Of a DNA stretch of 64,000 nucleotides, positions 31,105 to 39,476 are shown in pieces. Origin of the DNA: Sphingomonas pseudosanguinis (lineage in GTDB: Bacteria; Pseudomonadota; Alphaproteobacteria; Sphingomonadales; Sphingomonadaceae); the NCBI RefSeq assembly GCF_014196255.1, contig NZ_JACIDH010000016.1, positions 1 through 64,000 of the forward strand, in the 5' to 3' direction. A model generated the notes under the pieces. The model was not told the DNA's origin and did not search any database. It saw nothing but the letters and a program-made list of their open reading frames with translations. Both the position numbers and the translations under genes were made by a program. Numbering within the stretch: the stretch's first letter is position 1; each line of letters begins with the position of its first letter.

Positions 31105-32349
31105 ATGGCGCTGATCGATCTCTTTCTGTCGCGCGCGGTCCGCAAGGGCCGCCTGTCCCTCACCCATCACGACGGAAAGGTCCGCGAATTCGGCGCACCC
31201 GAGCCCGGTTATCCCGATGTCGCGATCCGTTTCACGGATAGCCGCGTCGCCGGGCAGATCGTGCGCAACCCCGCGCTGGCGGCGGGCGAGTCCTTCATGG
31301 ATGGCCGGCTGGTCGTCGAGAAGGGCGATGTCCGCGATCTGGTCGAACTGCTGACCGCCAACGACAAATGGGAAGCGGGTCGCGCGAACCTCAATCCATC
31401 CTGGCTGGTGCGCGCGGGCGGTGCGGTCAAGCACCGCATCGACCGGATCAACATGGAGCGCCGGTCGAAGAAGAACGTCGCGCATCATTACGACCTGTCG
31501 GGCACGCTGTACGAACTCTTCCTCGACACCGACAAGCAATATAGCTGCGCCTATTACACCGATCCCAAGAACGATCTGGAGCGGGCGCAACGCGACAAGA
31601 AGGCGCATATCGCCGCCAAACTCGCCATCGAGCCGGGGATGCGGGTGCTCGACATCGGCTGCGGCTGGGGCGGGATGGCGCTCTATCTGCACCAGATGTG
31701 CGGGGCGGAGGTGCTGGGCGTCACCCTGTCCGAGGAACAGCTGAAGGTCGCGCGCCAGCGCGCCGAGGCGCTGGGCGTGTCGGACAAGGTGAAGTTCGAG
31801 CTGATCGACTATCGCCGGGTGCGCCCTGAGGATTTTGGGGGGAAGTTCGACCGCATCGTCTCGGTCGGCATGTTCGAGCATGTCGGCCCGCCGCAATATC
31901 GCACCTTCTTCCGCAAGTGCCGCGACCTCCTCACCGAGGACGGCGTGATGCTGCTCCACACCATCGGCCGGCTGAACGGGCCGGGCGTCACCGACGACTG
32001 GACGACCAAATATATCTTCCCCGGCGGCTATAACCCCGCGCTGTCGGAGATCGTCCGCGCGCAGGAGGGGCTGCGCATGTTCCTGACCGATGTCGAGGTG
32101 CTGCGCTGCCATTATGGCTGGACGCTCGACGAATGGTATGACCGCACCGTCGCGGCGAAGGATCGCATCGTCGAGCTGTATGACGAGCGCTTCTATCGCA
32201 TGTGGCTATTCTATCTGGCGGGCGCGGGCGCGGCGTTCCGCAATGGCGGCCTGTGCAACTATCAGGTGCAGCTGACGCGCGGGCGGCTCTCGGTGCCGGT
32301 CACGCGGGATTATATGTATGAGGGCGAGCGCGAACTCCGCGCGAAATAG
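31105..32349 (+). CDS. Cyclopropane-fatty-acyl-phospholipid synthase family protein
   Basis: A 414-residue SAM-dependent enzyme of the CfaS/mycolic-acid cyclopropane group. It modifies double bonds of membrane lipids. The N-terminal ~110-residue domain is typical; then AHHYDLSG, SCAYYTDP, the SAM loop VLDIGCGWGGMALYL at about 183-197 and VSVGMFEHVGPPQYRTFF follow. FPGGYNPAL is the substrate cap region. It starts 18 bases after the molybdoenzyme gene, so is probably in the same operon. Confidence 0.92.
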   Translation: MALIDLFLSRAVRKGRLSLTHHDGKVREFGAPEPGYPDVAIRFTDSRVAGQIVRNPALAAGESFMDGRLVVEKGDVRDLVELLTANDKWEAGRANLNPSWLVRAGGAVKHRIDRINMERRSKKNVAHHYDLSGTLYELFLDTDKQYSCAYYTDPKNDLERAQRDKKAHIAAKLAIEPGMRVLDIGCGWGGMALYLHQMCGAEVLGVTLSEEQLKVARQRAEALGVSDKVKFELIDYRRVRPEDFGGKFDRIVSVGMFEHVGPPQYRTFFRKCRDLLTEDGVMLLHTIGRLNGPGVTDDWTTKYIFPGGYNPALSEIVRAQEGLRMFLTDVEVLRCHYGWTLDEWYDRTVAAKDRIVELYDERFYRMWLFYLAGAGAAFRNGGLCNYQVQLTRGRLSVPVTRDYMYEGERELRAK

Positions 32350-32355
32350 ACTCCA

Positions 32356-32477
32356 TTCCTCCCCTGTAAGGGGAGGGGGACCAGCGAAGCTGGTGGAGGG
32401 ATGTCCCGCTCTCGATAGGGTTATACCCCTCCGTCATCGCTGACGCGATGCCACCTCCCCTTACAGGGGAGGAATAG
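32356..32477. repeat. Family A composite repeat
   Basis: A well-kept copy with both outer hairpins, inner CCAGCGAAGCTGG and the GATGTCCCGCTCTCGATAGG junction. The boundary again reads GGAGGAATAG. Confidence 0.87.
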
Positions 32478-32481
32478 CGGA

Positions 32482-32883
32482 TCAGGCCTTCAGCCGCCGG
32501 ATGTCCAGCACATCGACCCCGGCCAGCGTCACCGGCCCGAACCGCCCCTCGACCTCGGCGATGATGCCCTCGGTGGTCGAGCGCACGCGGGTCCAGGGGA
32601 TTTCACGCACCGCGAGCACCCGGCCCTGCAGCTTGATCGCCGCCACCCGGCCATCGGTTGCCACCGCCAGCGCGCCCTGCCCGTCCGCGCCGACGACCGC
32701 GCCCGATACGGTGAAGCCGCTGAGCGCCGCCTCGGCGGCGGCCGCCACATCCTCGGGCGAGCCGACGCGGCGGTCGCGCCGCCGCCGGAGCAGCAGGCCG
32801 ATTCCGGTGCCGCCCAGCACCATGCCCGCGACCACACCCGCCACCGCCCAGCCGACCATGGTCCCGGCCAGCGGCAGGCTCAT
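32482..32883 (-). CDS. Single-span membrane protein with C-terminal beta domain, unknown function
   Basis: A 133-residue protein. One N-terminal transmembrane helix (VGWAVAGVVAGMVLGGTGIGLLL) is followed by RRRRDRR, then a ~75-residue beta-rich domain (VVGADGQGALAVATDGRVAAIKL..). The start overlaps the stop of the Blh-like gene (ATGA). Similar small genes are common in sphingomonads but no function is known. Confidence 0.72.
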   Translation of the reverse strand: MSLPLAGTMVGWAVAGVVAGMVLGGTGIGLLLRRRRDRRVGSPEDVAAAAEAALSGFTVSGAVVGADGQGALAVATDGRVAAIKLQGRVLAVREIPWTRVRSTTEGIIAEVEGRFGPVTLAGVDVLDIRRLKA

Positions 32884-33311
32884 CCTTTCGCGCTCGCCAA
32901 GGCTTCGAGGGTCGGGCGCAGGCCGGACAGGTCATAGCCCGCCGACTCCGCCTGCATCACGATCAGGGTCGGGTTGCGCCCCGCCTTGGCGGCCGCCAGC
33001 GCCCACAGATTGCAGCTGCGCGTGCCCGAGCGGCAATAGGCCAGCACCGGCCCCTTGGCCTCGACCAGCGCCTGGGTCATCTGGTCGACCATCTCGTGGC
33101 TGAACCCGCCCGGCGTCACGGGGATGGCGGTATAGGCCAGCCCCTGATCCTCGGCCGCCGCGCGAATCGCGTCGCCGGTCGGCTGGTTCGGCTCCTCGCC
33201 ATCGGGACGGTTGTTGACGATGGCGGCATAGCCCGCCGCCTTGATCGCCGCGACGTCCTCGGGACGAATCTGGGGGGCGACGGCGACGCTTTCGTTCAGG
33301 GTGCGGATCAT
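32880..33311 (-). CDS. Blh/TIGR01244-type phosphatase-like protein
   Basis: A 143-residue protein resembling the N-terminal domain of Blh (DUF442/TIGR01244), a dual-specificity-phosphatase fold. The active-site loop is AYCRSGTRSCNLW at about 90-102: Cys, five residues, then Arg. The region VNNRPDGEEPNQP is family specific. Such proteins are linked with sulfide or redox handling in related bacteria. A GTG three codons upstream is an alternative start. It overlaps the next gene, a small operon. Confidence 0.82.
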   Translation of the reverse strand: MIRTLNESVAVAPQIRPEDVAAIKAAGYAAIVNNRPDGEEPNQPTGDAIRAAAEDQGLAYTAIPVTPGGFSHEMVDQMTQALVEAKGPVLAYCRSGTRSCNLWALAAAKAGRNPTLIVMQAESAGYDLSGLRPTLEALASAKG

Positions 33312-33517
33312 GCGGTTCACCTATTCAATGGGCCGTTTCACCGCAACATGCGCGGGCGCCCTTCGCGCCGAAAAGACGCATCGCGGCGGGCTTGGCTCCA
33401 CCCGCCCTCCGCTTTCCTGCGCCAGGCGATGATGATCCACGTCGGCAACGGAACCGATACCCCCTGGCCGGCGTCTGTCCCTGCGATACCCCATCGTCCG
33501 GAAAGAAGGCCCACCCC

Positions 33518-34543
33518 ATGTCGCTGATCGATCGCCGTCAAGGCCTATGGGGTCTGGCGGCTCTGGGGGTGGCGGCGACCCTGCCGATCGCATGGCGACG
33601 GGCGCAGGCTGCCGCACCTACGGGCACGGGCACGCTCGCGCTGGTCGAGAAGGGCGAAGGCCGCGTCGCCTTCTACGACATCGCCGATGGCCGCCGCCTG
33701 GGCAGCGTGCCGTTGGGCACCCAGCCGCATGAGATGGTCGCCGATTCCGCAGGCCGCTACGCCTATATCGGCGGGTATGGGGTCAAGGGCTGGCAGGCCG
33801 CCGGCGATGGAGGGCATCAGCTCTGGGTGATCGATCTCGCCGAGCGACGCTTGGCCCGCACCATCGATCTGGCCCCGCACCGTCGCTGGCACGGTATGCG
33901 GATGGATGCGCAGGGACGGCTCTATGCGCTGTCCGAGACCGACAGCCTGCTCGCGCGGTTCGACACGCCCGCCACCACCGACACGCCCGACCGGATGATC
34001 CCGGTCGGCGGCGCGCGCAGCCATTACTTCGTCGTCCGCCGCGATGGCGCCCGCGCCTATATCGCCGACACGATGAGCGGCATGGTCATCATGGTGAACC
34101 CCGACGATGCCAGCTTCGCCCCCGTAAAGCAGCATATCGGCAAGGCCCCCGAAGGTCTGGCGCTCAGCCCGGACGAGCGGACGCTTTATGTCGTCGACCG
34201 TCCGGCGGGCATCCTCCACGCCCTCGACGCGACGACGCTTCGCCCCCGCGCCCGCACGAGCTTGCGCGGCGAAGCGGTGCGGGTGATCGTCCAGCCCGAT
34301 GGCCGGCTGATCGTGTCGAACCAGGCGGACAAGAGCCTGACGCGTCACGCGCCCGGCACCCTGGCGGAGGAGGCGCGCCTGCCCCTGCCCGCCGCCGCGC
34401 CGGGGCTGAACCTGCCGGCGGGAAGCACCACGCTCTATGCCGCGCTCGACAACAATCGACTGGCGATCATCGATCTGGCGGGCTGGAGGATCGTGCGCGG
34501 TTTCGCCACCGGCGACGCGCCCGACACCGCGGTGCTGCTGTGA
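33518..34543 (+). CDS. YncE-like beta-propeller exported protein
   Basis: A 341-residue protein with a Tat-like signal (DRRQGLWGLAALGVAATLPIAW). The mature part has seven or so beta-propeller repeats marked by VADSAGRYAYIGGYGVKGW, RRDGARAYIADTMSG, LSPDERTLYVVDRPAG and PDGRLIVSNQADK. This resembles YncE/PQQ-type surface propellers, which may bind DNA or proteins in the periplasm. The start follows GAAAGAAGG. Divergent from the Blh-like gene; transcribed with crtY. Confidence 0.85.
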   Translation: MSLIDRRQGLWGLAALGVAATLPIAWRRAQAAAPTGTGTLALVEKGEGRVAFYDIADGRRLGSVPLGTQPHEMVADSAGRYAYIGGYGVKGWQAAGDGGHQLWVIDLAERRLARTIDLAPHRRWHGMRMDAQGRLYALSETDSLLARFDTPATTDTPDRMIPVGGARSHYFVVRRDGARAYIADTMSGMVIMVNPDDASFAPVKQHIGKAPEGLALSPDERTLYVVDRPAGILHALDATTLRPRARTSLRGEAVRVIVQPDGRLIVSNQADKSLTRHAPGTLAEEARLPLPAAAPGLNLPAGSTTLYAALDNNRLAIIDLAGWRIVRGFATGDAPDTAVLL

Positions 34544-34593
34544 CGCACCACCAACCCTTTGCGTGAGGATCGCTTTGCGGTAGCGATGGCGTG

Positions 34594-35766
34594 ATGGCAG
34601 CCACGATTTCCTGCGATGTCGCGATTGTTGGCGCGGGGCTGGCCGGTGGCCTGATCGCGCTGGCGCTCAAGGCACGGCACCCCTCGCTCGACGTGCGTCT
34701 GATCGACGCGGCCGAGACGGTCGGGGGCAATCACGTCTGGTCCTTTTTCGGCAGCGATGTCGCCAAGCGCGATCGCTGGATCGTCGAGCGGCTGGTCGCG
34801 CATGGCTGGCGGCAATATGACGTCGCCTTCCCCGCCCATTCGCGCACGCTCGACCAGACCTATTATTCGATCGAAAGCCGCCGTCTCGACGCCGAGGTGC
34901 GCCGCGTCCTGCCGCCCCAGGCGCTGATCCTGGGGCGAAAGGTGCTGGCGGTATCGGCCACCGCCGCCGTCTTCGCCGATGGCGACCGCGTCGAGGCCAG
35001 GGGCGTGATCGACGCGCGCGGCGCGGGCGATCTGTCGGCGCTGTCGTGCGGCTGGCAGAAGTTCGTCGGACAGGAATTGCGGCTGTCGCGCCCGCATGGC
35101 TGCCCCCGGCCGGTGGTGATGGATGCCACCGTCAAGCAGATCGACGGCTATCGCTTCGTCTATGTCCTGCCCTTCGCCGAGGACCGGGTGTTCGTCGAGG
35201 ACACCTATTACTCCACCTCGTCCGAGCTGAACCGCCGCGCTATCGTCCAGCGCATCGAACGCTATGCCGAGGCGCGCGACTGGGTGACGGCCGAGGTGAT
35301 GCATGAAGAGGCCGGCGTCCTGCCGGTCGCAATGGGGGGCGATTTCGACGCCTATTGGCGCAGCGGCGGGGCCAAGACGCCCAAGGCCGGGATGCGCGCC
35401 GGGCTGTTCCACCCGACCACCGGCTATTCGCTGCCCGACGCCATCCGGCTGGCGGCGATGCTGGCCGAGCGGACCGACTTCGCCGGCGCCGACCTGCACG
35501 ACGCGACCTATCGCATGGCGCGGGCCGCCTGGGACGCGCGCGGCTTTTATCGTATGCTCGACACGATGTTGTTCAAGGCTGCCGAGCCCGATGAGCGATA
35601 CCGCGTGCTCGAGCGTTTCTATCGACTGGCGCCCGACCTGATCGGGCGATTCTATGCGGGGCAATCGACCATGGCCGACAAGGCACGAATATTGACCGGA
35701 CGGCCGCCGGTGCCGATCCTGCGCGCCATCTCCGCGCTTCGCGGCAAGTCGGGCGGTCGCGCATGA
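34594..35766 (+). CDS. crtY: Lycopene beta-cyclase
   Basis: A 390-residue FAD/NAD(P)-binding enzyme that converts lycopene to beta-carotene. The Rossmann start DVAIVGAGLAGGLIAL lies near residue 8; later motifs include VGGNHVWSFF, VIDARGAG, a diagnostic QKFVGQELRL block, and FVYVLPFAEDRVFVEDTYYS. The C-terminal part contains the LFHPTTGYSLPDAIRLA segment typical of CrtY. A GTG one codon earlier is also possible. crtI overlaps the stop (ATGA). Confidence 0.95.
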   Translation: MAATISCDVAIVGAGLAGGLIALALKARHPSLDVRLIDAAETVGGNHVWSFFGSDVAKRDRWIVERLVAHGWRQYDVAFPAHSRTLDQTYYSIESRRLDAEVRRVLPPQALILGRKVLAVSATAAVFADGDRVEARGVIDARGAGDLSALSCGWQKFVGQELRLSRPHGCPRPVVMDATVKQIDGYRFVYVLPFAEDRVFVEDTYYSTSSELNRRAIVQRIERYAEARDWVTAEVMHEEAGVLPVAMGGDFDAYWRSGGAKTPKAGMRAGLFHPTTGYSLPDAIRLAAMLAERTDFAGADLHDATYRMARAAWDARGFYRMLDTMLFKAAEPDERYRVLERFYRLAPDLIGRFYAGQSTMADKARILTGRPPVPILRAISALRGKSGGRA

Positions 35767-37238
35767 AGAGCGCGGTCGTCATCGGATCGGGGTTTGGCGG
35801 GCTGGCGCTGGCCATCCGCCTGCAATCGGCAGGCGTGCAGACGACGATCGTCGAGGCGCGCGACAAGCCCGGTGGCCGCGCCTATTATTGGGAGCGCGAC
35901 GGCTTCACCTTCGATGCCGGTCCCACCGTCATCACCGATCCGGCCTGTCTGGAGGAGCTGTGGGGCCTGACCGGGCGTAGCATGTCGGAGGATGTGCAGC
36001 TCGATCCCGTCCACCCCTTCTACCGGCTCAACTGGGCCGACGGCACCAATTTCGATTACAGCAACGACGACACTCAGCTGCGCGCCGAGATCGCCAAGCT
36101 GAACCCCGACGACATCGCCGGCTATGGCCGCTTCCTCGACTATGCCGCCGGCGTCTACCGCGAAGGCTATGAGAAGCTTGGCCATGTCGCGTTCCTCGAC
36201 TTCGCCTCGATGGTGAAGGCCGCGCCCGCGTTGGCGAAGTATCAGGCATGGAACTCGGTCTATGCCATGGTGTCGAAGTTCGTGAAGTCGGAGAAGCTGC
36301 GCGAGGCGCTGTCCTTCCACACCCTCCTCGTCGGCGGCAATCCGATGACGACCAGCGCCATCTATGCGCTGATCCACAAGCTGGAGCGCGACGGCGGCGT
36401 CTGGTTCGCGCGCGGCGGCACCAACCGGCTGGTCGCCGGCATGGTCGCGCAGTTCGAGCGGATCGGCGGCGTGCTGCGCCTGGGCGATCCGGTCACCCGG
36501 ATCGAGACGCTGGGCGACCGCGCGACGGGCGTCGTCACCAAGAGCGGCCTGACGATCCAGGCGGATGCGGTCGCGACCAATGCCGACATCATGCACAGCT
36601 ATCGCGATCTGCTGTCCGACAACCGCTCGGCGCGGCGCACGATGAACCGGCTGGAGCGCAAGCGCTATTCGCCGTCGCTGTTCGTCGTCCATTTCGGCAT
36701 CAAGGGCAGTTGGCCGGGCATCCCGCACCACATGATCCTGTTCGGCCCACGCTATAAGGGGCTGCTGACCGACATCTACGACACCGGCGTGCTGTCGGAG
36801 GACTTCTCGCTCTACCTCCACCACCCGACCGTCACGGACTCGAGTCTGGCGCCCGAGGGGCATTCGACCTTCTATGCGCTGGCCCCGGTGCCGCACATGG
36901 GCAAGTTCCCGATGAACTGGGACGAGGTCGGCCCGATCCTGGAAAAGCGCATCCTGGACGAGGTCGGCCGCCGCCTGATCCCCGACATCCATGAGCGGAT
37001 CGTGACCAAATTCCATTATGCGCCGTCGGACTTCGCCACCGATTTGAACGCGCATATGGGCTCGGCTTTCTCGCTGGAGCCGATCCTGACCCAGAGCGCC
37101 TATTTCCGGGTCCACAACCGCGACGATTCGATCCCGAACCTGTATTTCGTCGGCGCGGGTACGCACCCGGGCGCAGGGATTCCCGGCGTGGTCGGCAGCG
37201 CCAAGGCGACCGCAGCGCTGATGCTGGATCGGAAATAG
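35763..37238 (+). CDS. crtI: Phytoene desaturase
   Basis: A 491-residue FAD-dependent enzyme that adds four double bonds to phytoene to form lycopene. VIGSGFGGLALAIRLQSAG is the dinucleotide-binding loop; PGGRAYYWERDGFTFDAGPTVITDP and the C-terminal YFVGAGTHPGAGIPGVVGSAKATA are diagnostic. It overlaps the crtY stop by four bases. The third core gene, crtB, is not here but about 6.8 kb downstream on the other strand. Confidence 0.96.
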   Translation: MKSAVVIGSGFGGLALAIRLQSAGVQTTIVEARDKPGGRAYYWERDGFTFDAGPTVITDPACLEELWGLTGRSMSEDVQLDPVHPFYRLNWADGTNFDYSNDDTQLRAEIAKLNPDDIAGYGRFLDYAAGVYREGYEKLGHVAFLDFASMVKAAPALAKYQAWNSVYAMVSKFVKSEKLREALSFHTLLVGGNPMTTSAIYALIHKLERDGGVWFARGGTNRLVAGMVAQFERIGGVLRLGDPVTRIETLGDRATGVVTKSGLTIQADAVATNADIMHSYRDLLSDNRSARRTMNRLERKRYSPSLFVVHFGIKGSWPGIPHHMILFGPRYKGLLTDIYDTGVLSEDFSLYLHHPTVTDSSLAPEGHSTFYALAPVPHMGKFPMNWDEVGPILEKRILDEVGRRLIPDIHERIVTKFHYAPSDFATDLNAHMGSAFSLEPILTQSAYFRVHNRDDSIPNLYFVGAGTHPGAGIPGVVGSAKATAALMLDRK

Positions 37239-37260
37239 CCCCAGCCGCCAACCCCCTCCC

Positions 37261-37363
37261 CCGTTCAGCCTGAGCGAAATCGAAGGCCAAGGGATTGCAG
37301 CCGCCACAAACGTGATTGGGGATAGGACTGTACGTGGCCTTCGACTTCGCTCAGGCTGAACGG
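37261..37363. repeat. Family B repeat pair (inverted)
   Basis: CCGTTCAGCCTGAGCGAAAT and the inverse GGCCTTCGACTTCGCTCAGG, about 47 bases apart, after crtI. Confidence 0.83.
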
Positions 37364-37399
37364 GGGCTGGGGGTCGAGAGTCAGGAGGCGCAGGTCATT

Positions 37400-38350
37400 A
37401 TGCCGTTCGTCACGCTGTTCGCCGCCCTGCTGGCCACCACTGCAACGATGGCGAACCGCGACATCGCCGCGCCCGGCCCGCAGGGGCCGCTGAAAGGCAG
37501 CTGGACGGGGCCGGAGGGCGCGAAAACGCCCGTCGTGTTGATGATTCCCGGATCGGGGCCGAGCGACCGTGACGGCAACAACCCACAGGGAATCAAGGCC
37601 GCCCCGCTCCGCCTGCTGGCCGAGGGGCTAGCGGCGAAGGGTATTGCCAGCGTGCGGATCGACAAGCGCGGCATGTTCGCCAGCGCGGGCGCGGTGCCCG
37701 ATGCCGACCGGGTGACGATCGACGATTATGCCGCCGATACCCGCGCCTGGATCGCTTCGATCCGCAAGACGACGGGCGCGCCTTGCGTCTGGGTGCTGGG
37801 CCATAGCGAGGGCGGGCTGGTCGCACTGACCACCGCCGCCGCCGATCCGGCGGGCTTGTGCGGCGTGATCGCGATGTCCAGCCCTGGCCGACCGCTGGCC
37901 GAGATCATGAAGGCGCAGATCCACGCCAATCCCGCCAACGCGCCGCTGCTGGCCGAGGCCGACCGGGTCATCGACACGCTGGCGGCGGGCAGGACGGTTC
38001 CGGCATCGACGCTGACGCCGCCGCTGTCGATGATCTTTCGCGACGCGGTACAGCCCTTCGTGATCAGCCTCTATGCCAAACGCCCAGCCGCCTTGGCCGC
38101 CGCGATCACCAAGCCGATACTGATCGTGCAGGGCGAGGCCGATCTCCAGGTGACGGTGGCGGACGCACAGGCGCTGAAGGCGGCGCAACCCAAGGCCATG
38201 CTCATGCTGTTGCCCCAGGTCAGCCATGTGCTGAAGACGGTGGAGGGCGACAGCCGGGGCGCCAATCTGGCGACCTATGCCGATCCCAATCTGCCGCTGG
38301 CGCCCGGCGTGGTCGAGGCGGTGGCAGGATTTATCGCGGCACATCCATAG
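37400..38350 (+). CDS. Exported alpha/beta hydrolase
   Basis: A 316-residue protein with a short signal peptide (FVTLFAALLATTATMAN). Oxyanion segment LMIPGSGPSDRDGNN, nucleophile elbow LGHSEGG (Ser about 142), acidic residue in VQGEADLQV, and the last His in QVSHVLK. A peptidase or lipase of broad type; the substrate is unknown. CAGGAGG precedes the start, chosen to leave the repeat DNA out of the coding region. Confidence 0.83.
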   Translation: MPFVTLFAALLATTATMANRDIAAPGPQGPLKGSWTGPEGAKTPVVLMIPGSGPSDRDGNNPQGIKAAPLRLLAEGLAAKGIASVRIDKRGMFASAGAVPDADRVTIDDYAADTRAWIASIRKTTGAPCVWVLGHSEGGLVALTTAAADPAGLCGVIAMSSPGRPLAEIMKAQIHANPANAPLLAEADRVIDTLAAGRTVPASTLTPPLSMIFRDAVQPFVISLYAKRPAALAAAITKPILIVQGEADLQVTVADAQALKAAQPKAMLMLLPQVSHVLKTVEGDSRGANLATYADPNLPLAPGVVEAVAGFIAAHP

Positions 38351-38429
38351 CGGTCCATTCTGACCGATCCGGCCTTTTTGCGGCCATGATCATCCCTGAC
38401 GTTGCGGCTGCGCAACATTATGGGAGTAG

Positions 38430-39350
38430 ATGTTCGTGGCCTTTCATTCCGCCCGACTCGCAGCATTACCCGTTCTTGTCCTTTCCATCGCGGCGACACC
38501 GCCGCCCGAGCGGGTGATCGCGCCCGATGGGCTGGAGCCGGTCACGATCAATGGCATCACGCGAACGATCCGGGTTGATCCGGGCGCCCCGGCGATGCCG
38601 ATTATCACCCGCGACTATGCCGACGCGGCGGGCATGAAGGCCGGCATGTTCGGATTCGCCATGGGTTTCGGTCCGAAGGTCATGGTCTCCGGCGGCACCG
38701 CCGTGGCGCGCGTCGCCTTCGGGAAGGTCGAACCCGCCAAGCTTCGGATTGGCTTCACCCCAAAACCCTATGCCGTGAACGTCGCAGGAGTATTCGGCCC
38801 CGCCAGCCTGGCCGCCCCCGTGATCCGCTTTCGCCTGCGCGAGCCCGTCGCCGGCGAACGGACCACCAGCTTCCCCATGGTGGATCAAGGCGGCCTGTTC
38901 GGCGGTTGGGCGGAACGCTTTGCGATCATCATGGTGGAGGGCGAGCCGCTGCGCATCCGCTTCGATCCGCATCATCCCCGGACGCTCGCCAATGCGGGCG
39001 CTGCCGTGCGGCTGGCGCGCGCCTATGGCGGCACGCTGTCCGGTTCGATCAGCCCGGCGGAAATCGCCTTCGGCGTCGAGCGGCCGGTCCGTACCATGAC
39101 GCTGGCCACGCCCCTTGCTATGGGGCCGCTGACTATCGGGACACTGGGTGTGCGCACGGTCGACCATGGCCATACCGATACTATCGCCGATGCCGACACG
39201 CATGCCGACCCCAATGAGGTGGTGGTCACCGGCAAGGGCAAGCACGACATCAAGCGCGACCGCCTGTCGATCGGCGCGGACCAGTTAAACCGCTGTTCGT
39301 CGATCGTGTTCGACAAGCCGGCCAAGCAGATACGGCTGAGCTGTCGCTGA
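38430..39350 (+). CDS. Retropepsin-like exported protein with altered active site
   Basis: A 306-residue exported protein. TINGITRTIRVDPGAPAMPII has the shape of the first strand and D-T/S-G loop of retropepsin-like aspartic proteases, but the triad reads DPGA. The C-terminal part, IGADQLNRCSSIVFDKPAKQIRLSC, fits the flap and core end of such domains. A second lobe (AEIAFGVERPVRTM) may form the other half. It may be an inactive or binding-only variant. A His/Asp-rich stretch (DHGHTDTIADADTHADP) could bind metal. Confidence 0.5.
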   Translation: MFVAFHSARLAALPVLVLSIAATPPPERVIAPDGLEPVTINGITRTIRVDPGAPAMPIITRDYADAAGMKAGMFGFAMGFGPKVMVSGGTAVARVAFGKVEPAKLRIGFTPKPYAVNVAGVFGPASLAAPVIRFRLREPVAGERTTSFPMVDQGGLFGGWAERFAIIMVEGEPLRIRFDPHHPRTLANAGAAVRLARAYGGTLSGSISPAEIAFGVERPVRTMTLATPLAMGPLTIGTLGVRTVDHGHTDTIADADTHADPNEVVVTGKGKHDIKRDRLSIGADQLNRCSSIVFDKPAKQIRLSCR

Positions 39351-39353
39351 CAT

Positions 39354-39471
39354 TTCTCCCCTGTGATGGGCGGGGGGACCAGCAAAGCTCGCGGAAGGGT
39401 GTTGCCCTCTCGATAGCGGGACACCCCTCCGTCAGGCCTTCGGCCTGCTACCTCCCCTTGCAGGGGAGGAT
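39354..39471. repeat. Family A composite repeat (partly decayed)
   Basis: The left outer hairpin is degenerate (TTCTCCCCTGTGATGGGCGG) while the right half with AGGCCTTCGGCCTG and CTCCCCTTGCAGGGGAGG is intact. Confidence 0.83.
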
Positions 39472-39476
39472 GTTGT

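Noticed and set aside
30082..32112. A 676-codon frame opposite the molybdoenzyme and cyclopropane synthase
   Set aside because: Antisense shadow; the plus strand has clear enzymes with catalytic motifs.
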